From positions 1,922,001 to 1,986,000 of the forward strand of contig NC_052111.1 of NCBI RefSeq assembly GCF_012273895.1: a stretch of 64,000 bases of DNA. Reading direction: 5' to 3'. Position numbers and translations under genes: made by a program. The notes beneath the pieces are model-generated. The model worked only from the letters and a program-made list of their open reading frames with translations. It had not been told where the DNA came from and searched no databases. The stretch is from Zerene cesonia. Lineage: Eukaryota; Arthropoda; Insecta; Lepidoptera; Pieridae. Below, piece after piece: positions 61,101 to 64,000 of this stretch (position 1 is its first letter; the number at the start of each line of letters is the position of its first letter).

Positions 61101-63291
61101 TTAAAATCAGCTTTACAACGTTATCACGTATAGTCCGTTAGGCAAAGATCAGACACGGAGATCGCATAAATGGATTTTCTGCAATGTATGTGATAAATCT
61201 CAAATCTGCTTGCGTATCATTTATCGCTGTTTTGTATAAAAGTACTCTGTGTTAGTGCAAAGATATTATCGAAGGACGTACACATTATCGAAGATTTTAG
61301 TATCACATTCGACTTACGTGGATGTACTACTGTATAAAATATAAAAAAATAGAAACGAATCATTCGAATATCCCTACATTTACTATGTATAATAAAAAAT
61401 ATGTTACATGAGATGCATTTTCAGCGCTTCTTCCACACACATCACATAATTTATAAATTAAAAACTCATCTACACCGCGATTAAAAAGCTCGTTTCTTAT
61501 TCTGGTTTTCAAAATTGTAATAAGGACATTTTTGCCCACGTTTAATAAATAGACCCAGACTATACAGTATACGAATACATTTAGAGTTTTAAAAGTTTGT
61601 CGACAAGAAAAATTTGCGTCAGGAATGGAGAGAGGAATTATTATGTAATTGCCATCTCAATGAAACTATACATTTAATTGACAAAAGTACACCACATATA
61701 TGACATATGTTCGAGTACAAGTTAAAATATGCAACGTAGTTTATGGAAAAATATAAATGTTGTATAATATCCTGCATAATATTCATCCTATATATTGTAA
61801 AACAGAAATTATCTGCCGTTTCGGTATATTTTTTGCACGTTACGAAATTTAATTAATTTGGAAGGATATATATTTTTTCTTTTGGCATGGCATTTGTTGC
61901 TTAAAAATTTAAATGTCTTTGATTAAAATTTTTCCATGATGTATATATTTACTTTAGACGGACAGACATTTGAATGCAAACCCACGAGATGGTAAGTAAA
62001 GCTGCAGTCTATGAAAGTGCATGCCCGTCTAGGGTGTGGTTAGAGACTGTATATTACGATACGAATACCCTTTCGGTACGATCTTCTTTTAAATATTTTA
62101 TTGAACCATCATAATTTTATATTCATGTCTAAAATATTTGATCAAATCAGGTTTTCGTTCCTACTTTCTAGTTCAACCATTTACCATTCAAATCAACTTA
62201 TAAGTTTGGAACTTTCTTTCTCGGCTTTTATTATATAAGTTTATGATATTATCAGGGTATTGAATGAGGTGCTATTATAAGTTTATACGCTGATTTATAA
62301 TATATTTCTTGCCTTAGGGAACCTGTAATTTCCTAATTACCGCTATCTAATGTGGGCTAAAGTTAGGTTTATAAGTTAGGAAAACTCCATCTGAATAATG
62401 ACTTAACTAGCGAAAGATCACCAATTTTCTATAATATCGATAACGATATGAAAGTAATTAATCTAATGAATAAAGAAAAAGTTTGAAAAGGTGCCCTGAT
62501 CCCATTTAAATATGTTTTTCTCCGGAGGGAGTATTCCAAGAAGTGGAAATAATAATTTGATGCCTTAATCTTTTTAAAACTTCTTATACACGTGTAATAA
62601 CAATGCATTTTATCGTTATTACAATATCAAAACAGAAACTGGTAAATAAGTATTTATTTCGAACGTTACTTTCTTCTGTCCATCGTATATAGGTAGTTTT
62701 ATTTGGAAATTAAAGACTTTTTAATGGGTATTAATCGCGATTAATTCATATGATTTAACCTAATGTTCGAACACTTTACAGAGTAGCATCAGGGGGAGAT
62801 AAATTAAAAATTCGTTTAAAAGTTTTTAAACAAATATATAATACTGTCGTAAAATCATTGGGATGTATCTAGTTTATATTTGTAAGATACGTACTATTGG
62901 AACAGTACTGCTCTAGGCCGCACTGCGCGCAGCGTGTGGGCGCTACATCGCCGCATGGGCACGCGCCGTCGCGCACGCAGCACGCGCACGTCTCCCCTCC
63001 GCCTTCGGGGCAGGTGCACCCTGATGACGTCTGTGTCCAGAGATCGACTTGGCCTATTTGATAAACATATTTTATAACAACATGCTGAAATTGAGATTTC
63101 CTTTTTACCACCAGTTTTATCTAAGCAGTTTATTTTAAATATAATAAACAAATTGAAACAAAATTTGAGATAACAAGAAAAAGGAAGCATAGCAGGCACA
63201 TACTGCTACCGTCAAGGAAAATAGGTGTCCAAGCGATTTGAGCCGTAACAGCATAGACGACGGCAAGCAGCAACGCCACCGGCTGCCGCAT
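43007..63291 (-). CDS. Five-CUB-domain extracellular protein, SOL-1-like (16 coding exons, complete)
   Basis: Sixteen exons joined on the minus strand give 882 codons plus TAA: 63291-63210, 63053-62895, 60880-60697, 57491-57342, 55848-55733, 53748-53574, 51895-51767, 51436-51294, 51036-50820, 50450-50176, 49902-49721, 49478-49287, 46062-45903, 45060-44936, 44609-44440, 43196-43007. All introns are GT-AG and phases run 1,1,2,2,1,2,2,1,2,1,0,0,1,0,2 without conflict. Seen: signal peptide (1-17), ten-cysteine module (40-78), CUB-type domains at about 82-208, 232-351, 402-540, 556-706 and 712-840, Pro/Ala linker, hydrophobic C-terminus (862-879). Candidate N-glycosylation sites are N83, N139, N516, N598, N728, N771 and N805. 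Known of the family: SOL-1 CUB proteins associate with AMPA-type glutamate receptors and slow their desensitisation. Inferred: a neuronal surface protein, membrane-held by the C-terminus. It could instead be a LEV-10-like or other CUB protein; multi-CUB is sure, orthology is not. Confidence 0.88.
43197..44439 (-). other. Intron 15 of the CUB gene
   Basis: 1.2 kb. An ACTT tandem (43232-43258) lies close to the exon 16 acceptor. The rest is AT-rich with no recognised element. Confidence 0.65.
43232..43258. repeat. (ACTT)n microsatellite
   Basis: Repeated ACTT units with one interruption, about 35 bases upstream (on the minus strand) of the exon 16 acceptor. Confidence 0.8.
44440..44609 (-). 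CDS. CUB gene exon 15: second half of CUB5 (aa 764-819)
   Basis: Acceptor TTATTAG, donor [24 protein letters not shown] holds C767 and sequon N771. [18 protein letters not shown] holds C800 and sequon N805, then RLNTVVIR. I recognise this C-x-x-W-N-x-T block from SOL-1-like insect proteins (memory, not a search). Confidence 0.93.
44610..44935 (-). other. Intron 14 of the CUB gene
   Basis: 326 bases, AT-rich, nothing recognised apart from the unused donor at 44898. Confidence 0.7.
44936..45060 (-). CDS. CUB gene exon 14: first half of CUB5 (aa 722-763)
   Basis: Acceptor TGTGCCAG. Contains [20 protein letters not shown] with C743. Donor GTACCT at 44935 (phase 0) was preferred because exon 15 starts in phase 0. 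A second donor at 44898 (GTAAAT) would leave phase 1 and break the frame. Confidence 0.9.
45061..45902 (-). other. Intron 13 of the CUB gene with GC-rich island
   Basis: 842 bases. The island at 45480-45760 is rich in CG dinucleotides (GTCGCGG, GACGCG, CGCGACG, CGGCGCG) against AT-rich flanks. No in-frame exon bridges exons 13 and 14 there, so I read it as noncoding. Confidence 0.55.
45903..46062 (-). CDS. CUB gene exon 13: end of CUB4 (aa 669-721)
   Basis: Acceptor TGTAAAAG, donor [26 protein letters not shown], then [13 protein letters not shown], has the 'hydrophobic strand - G-F-x-A-x-Y-x-F' pattern that ends CUB domains. C712 starts CUB5. Lies beyond the largest intron (3.2 kb). Confidence 0.92.
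46063..49286 (-). other. Intron 12 of the CUB gene
   Basis: 3.2 kb. Two less AT-rich patches (46850-46980 and 47670-47890) stand out, but neither shows coding potential with splice sites. No transposon recognised. Confidence 0.6.
49287..49478 (-). CDS. CUB gene exon 12: second half of CUB4 with extra cysteines (aa 605-668)
   Basis: Acceptor TTTCCACAG, donor GTGAGC, both phase 0. Holds six cysteines (C627, C631, C636, C638, C662, C664), where a plain CUB domain would need two. [15 protein letters not shown] looks like an inserted disulphide-rich loop. [20 protein letters not shown] closes the exon. Confidence 0.9.
49721..49902 (-). CDS. CUB gene exon 11: first half of CUB4 (aa 544-604)
   Basis: Acceptor TTGTAG, donor GTAAGT (phase 0). 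C556 and C589 frame [14 protein letters not shown], then [13 protein letters not shown], a typical CUB strand; N598 is a sequon. A His-rich patch (576-578) precedes the core. Confidence 0.9.
49979..50011. repeat. Perfect hairpin in intron 10
   Basis: AGTTCTTTGTATGTA and its exact reverse complement flank a 3-base loop CGT. The arms of 15 bases are perfect. Lies inside the 273-base intron between exons 10 and 11. Too short for a usual miRNA precursor. Confidence 0.8.
50176..50450 (-). CDS. CUB gene exon 10: second half of CUB3 (aa 452-543)
   Basis: Acceptor ACGTCAG, donor [18 protein letters not shown] with C456 and [12 protein letters not shown] with C490 give the second CUB pair. Between them lies a charged Arg/Asp/Gly loop (470-484). 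[10 protein letters not shown] (515-524) is the later strand and holds sequon N516. Largest exon of the gene. Confidence 0.9.
50640..50750. repeat. Repeat fragment in intron 9
   Basis: The block around GACAACCTCCTTCGTTTTTG, followed by a GTTAAAAA run, matches a dispersed lepidopteran repeat tail as I remember it ('AACCTCCT...GTCGGTTAAAAA'). It occupies the middle of the 369-base intron 9. Ends are not defined. Confidence 0.45.
50820..51036 (-). CDS. CUB gene exon 9: first half of CUB3 (aa 380-451)
   Basis: Acceptor ATCTGCAG with a pyrimidine-rich lead, donor GTAAAC. The 5' part ([19 protein letters not shown]) is linker. C402 and C430 are the first cysteine pair, followed by [12 protein letters not shown] strands. 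The acceptor at 51037 was chosen because it is the only AG giving the required two bases to complete the split codon. Confidence 0.88.
51294..51436 (-). CDS. CUB gene exon 8: end of CUB2 and Pro-rich linker (aa 332-379)
   Basis: Acceptor [27 protein letters not shown] closes CUB2 (332-351). A linker rich in Pro, Ala and Thr follows. The donor GTAAAC at 51293 leaves phase 1, which exon 9 requires. A second donor at 51220 (GTAAGC) is also open in frame but ends in phase 2 and would shift the frame in exon 9, so it was not used. Confidence 0.88.
51437..51766 (-). other. Intron 7 of the CUB gene
   Basis: 330 bases, AT-rich, nothing recognised. Confidence 0.7.
51767..51895 (-). CDS. CUB gene exon 7: second half of CUB2 (aa 289-331)
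   Basis: Acceptor TTTAG, donor GTAATT, phases 2 and 2. [11 protein letters not shown] carries C291 and D294, the position of the CUB 'C-x-x-D' calcium-site aspartate. ASLCSERS carries C313, and LLLEF (to 331) is the following strand. Confidence 0.92.
51896..53573 (-). other. Intron 6 of the CUB gene
   Basis: 1.7 kb, AT-rich, no repeat or exon recognised. A small patch at 52925-52945 (GACCGCGCGCCGTGA) is the only GC-rich spot. Confidence 0.6.
53574..53748 (-). CDS. CUB gene exon 6: first half of CUB2 (aa 231-288)
   Basis: Acceptor GTAACAG, donor GTAAGT. Contains the classic CUB signature [11 protein letters not shown] (250-260) followed by RRCRYLF with C264. C232, C241 and C247 precede it, giving extra cysteines. 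This exon is the clearest single proof of CUB membership. Confidence 0.95.
53749..55732 (-). other. Intron 5 of the CUB gene
   Basis: 2.0 kb. No transposon recognised. The part at 54760-55080 is less AT-rich and could hold regulatory sequence; nothing specific is visible. Confidence 0.6.
55733..55848 (-). CDS. CUB gene exon 5: end of CUB1 and linker (aa 192-230)
   Basis: Acceptor TTTATAG, donor [16 protein letters not shown] (201-210) is the closing strand of CUB1. The remainder, with [15 protein letters not shown], is a Gly/Arg-containing linker to CUB2. Phase in 2, out 1. Confidence 0.87.
55849..57341 (-). other. Intron 4 of the CUB gene
   Basis: 1.5 kb. Carries the SINE-like copy at 56663-56987, inserted antisense to the gene. 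The rest is plain AT-rich DNA. Confidence 0.7.
56663..56987 (+). mobile_element. SINE-like element in intron 4
   Basis: Shares the start TGTGGGAGTCGAGTACG, 'GCATGAAATAGCATGCTGCTG', 'TTCATGGGCG' and the CATAAAAAATA end with the copy at 27312. Sits antisense in the CUB gene intron, away from the splice sites. Confidence 0.65.
57342..57491 (-). CDS. CUB gene exon 4: second half of CUB1 (aa 142-191)
   Basis: Acceptor CTTTAG, donor GTAAGG, phases 2 and 2. Contains [11 protein letters not shown], with the third CUB cysteine at C143, and [11 protein letters not shown] with the fourth at C168. Lies 3.2 kb downstream of exon 3. GC-rich against AT-rich introns. Confidence 0.9.
57660..57820 (-). repeat. 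Dispersed module in intron 3
   Basis: In the + direction: TTACTAGTATTATACATGTG, GTTTGTTTGTTG, TACTACGCGGGCGAAACCG and GCTAGTAA, i.e. the module family read from its tail. Carried inside the CUB gene intron. Confidence 0.65.
58804..58834. repeat. Imperfect hairpin in intron 3
   Basis: ACAGAGT...TCCT and AGGA...ACTCTGT pair around a GCT loop, with short unpaired bulges. GC-richer than its surroundings. Confidence 0.5.
60697..60880 (-). CDS. CUB gene exon 3: first half of CUB1 (aa 81-141)
   Basis: Begins with a split ATG codon (A from exon 2, TG here; CTATAG acceptor), so M81 is internal. C82 and C113 are the first CUB cysteine pair. [17 protein letters not shown] matches the alternating hydrophobic strands of a CUB core, and N83 and N139 are glycosylation sequons. 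Donor is GTAAGG, phase 2. Confidence 0.9.
60881..62894 (-). other. Intron 2 of the CUB gene
   Basis: 2.0 kb, AT-rich, GTACGT...CTATAG. Contains a degraded foldback relative (62703-62815). No further exon with matching splice sites was seen. Confidence 0.7.
62703..62815. mobile_element. Decayed foldback relative in intron 2
   Basis: GGAAATTAAAGACTTTTTAA, ATTAATCGCGATTAATTCAT and GTTCGAACACTTTACAG correspond to the left arm and centre of the 34220 element family. The right arm is missing or eroded. Confidence 0.55.
62895..63053 (-). CDS. CUB gene exon 2: cysteine-rich N-terminal module (aa 28-80)
   Basis: Follows a 156-base intron (acceptor CAAATAG, donor GTACGT). Residues 40-78 carry ten cysteines spaced C-x-C-x7-C-x-CC-x5-C-x-C-x7-C-x2-C-x5-C, with C82 of the first CUB domain following in exon 3. 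I do not match this to a named domain; it looks like a small disulphide-rich module and the whole of it sits in one exon. Codon use is much more GC-rich than the flanking introns. Confidence 0.88.
63210..63291 (-). CDS. CUB gene exon 1: start codon and signal peptide (aa 1-27)
   Basis: The ATG at 63291 opens [17 protein letters not shown], a typical signal peptide with a likely cut after A17 (VTA-Q). The exon ends in phase 1 at GACG before a GTAGCA donor, which is weak but is the only one that joins exon 2 in frame. This ATG was chosen because the nearest upstream in-frame ATG is closed by a TGA before it. Targets the product to the secretory pathway. Confidence 0.85.
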
Positions 63292-63306
63292 GATGCGCGC
63301 GGGCAG

Positions 63307-63348
63307 TCACCGCGCACGCGCCGCCTCGCGCCCGCCTCGCTTTCGCAT
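63307..63348 (-). promoter_or_regulatory. Upstream ORF in the CUB gene leader (13 codons)
   Basis: An ATG at 63348 opens 13 Arg/Gly/Ala codons closed by TGA at 63309-63307, 15 bases before the main ATG and in the same frame. If the transcript starts upstream of 63348, this uORF could dampen translation. Another ATG lies at 63408-63406 with its own stop. Transcription start is unknown. Confidence 0.4.
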
Positions 63349-64000
63349 TGGCGCACGACTCACGCTCTTACAAACAAATAAAAAACCCAAGATGTCTCGA
63401 TACGCATGACTGACTCCAACCTCTAAAGCTTTTATTGTTACAACGGAGCTAGTTTATCGAGGTTTTATTACAAATCTTTCCGATCTTCCTCTTTCCATTT
63501 GATTTCGTTTCGCATTTCGGCCCGCGCGTTGTCTGAAACAAAGTAATATTTCCGTTATTGGAAAATCTTATGTTTATTGCACACTGCTTTTTTAGTCGAC
63601 TTTTCATTTCTTGTGTTATGTTTAGGACTTAAAACAATATTTTTAACACGTTTTAATTTTTTTATAATTAATGGACTCATTTAGATTCAATTTCGACCCA
63701 CATTAAATAATAGTTATTCAAAACTTCATTATTACTTTGTTATCGAATTTATTTTTTTACCCCGATAGGGCTCGATTTGGACCTGCTCTATTCCGATAGA
63801 ATTAATTACCAAGAATCGGTGAAAATAAAATAAATCATGAGTTTATCTTATTATCTGCTAAACCAATAATAATGCACACTGCACAGCTAGTCGAACGACT
63901 GTCACGGGGCGCCCACGCAGCCCGTATCGCGGCAATAGAAAATAATTTCGTTGCGGATTATTTTGATTTTGCTGTAATTCCTAAGATATTACAGGTTTTT
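63349..64000. other. Upstream region of the CUB gene
   Basis: The GC-rich leader ends near 63360. Further up the DNA is AT-rich with two GC patches, 63515-63535 (CGGCCCGCGCGTTG) and 63890-63940 (GGGGCGCCCACGCAGCCCGT). Presumed promoter and upstream flank; no second gene is visible. Confidence 0.5.
63408..63413 (-). promoter_or_regulatory. Possible initiator (TCAGTC)
   Basis: TCAGTC on the minus strand matches the arthropod initiator consensus about 120 bases upstream of the start codon, just before the GC-rich leader. No convincing TATA box was seen at the right spacing. Weak evidence only. Confidence 0.2.

Noticed and set aside
1..64000. tRNA, rRNA, CRISPR arrays, operons or prokaryotic signals
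   Set aside because: None found; intron structure and repeat content are those of an insect nuclear genome.

Overview
The window is AT-rich eukaryotic DNA that I read as lepidopteran (moth or butterfly). Three things suggest this: long AT-rich intergenic and intronic stretches, GT-AG introns of 150 to 3,200 bases, and dispersed repeats of kinds I recognise from Lepidoptera. These repeats include short modules that start near ACTAGCT with a 'CCGCGGTTTCACCCGCG' block and end in 'TTATAATATTAGTAGGAT', a tRNA-like SINE ending in TGATGATGA, and LINE 3' tails. Three runs of exactly 1,000 N (22-1021, 13332-14331, 23909-24908) look like scaffold placeholders of unknown true size.

Positions 1 to about 43,000 look gene-poor. 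I found no convincing host exon there. The stretch holds transposon debris: a broken non-LTR reverse transcriptase running into the third gap (23175-23908), a tRNA-like SINE with a 10-base target duplication (30497-30779), a MITE with terminal inverted repeats (32069-32428), a foldback element (34220-34345), two nearly identical modules about 0.8 kb apart (39010-39211 and 39836-40039), and several older fragments. A few GC-richer islands in this desert (near 4.1, 9.2, 29.0 and 35.2 kb) may be conserved noncoding elements, but that is inference.

Positions 43,007 to 63,291 hold one complete protein gene on the minus strand, assembled here from 16 coding exons. Every junction is GT-AG, every phase agrees, and there is one ATG and one stop. 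The product is 882 residues: a signal peptide, a cysteine-rich module (10 Cys in residues 40-78), five CUB-type domains each with four or more cysteines, a Pro/Ala linker, and a C-terminal hydrophobic tail ending three residues before the stop that resembles a GPI-attachment signal. The architecture and several exon sequences resemble the SOL-1 (suppressor of lurcher) family of CUB proteins, which are auxiliary subunits of AMPA-type glutamate receptors. CUB membership is strong. SOL-1 orthology is a recognition call that needs a search.

The introns of this gene carry repeats of the same families (SINE-like copy in intron 4, mini-element in intron 3, foldback relative in intron 2), two short hairpins, and a GC-rich island in intron 13. 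Upstream of the start codon is a GC-rich leader with a 13-codon upstream ORF in the same frame, closed by TGA. No prokaryotic features, rRNA, CRISPR or clear tRNA genes were seen.
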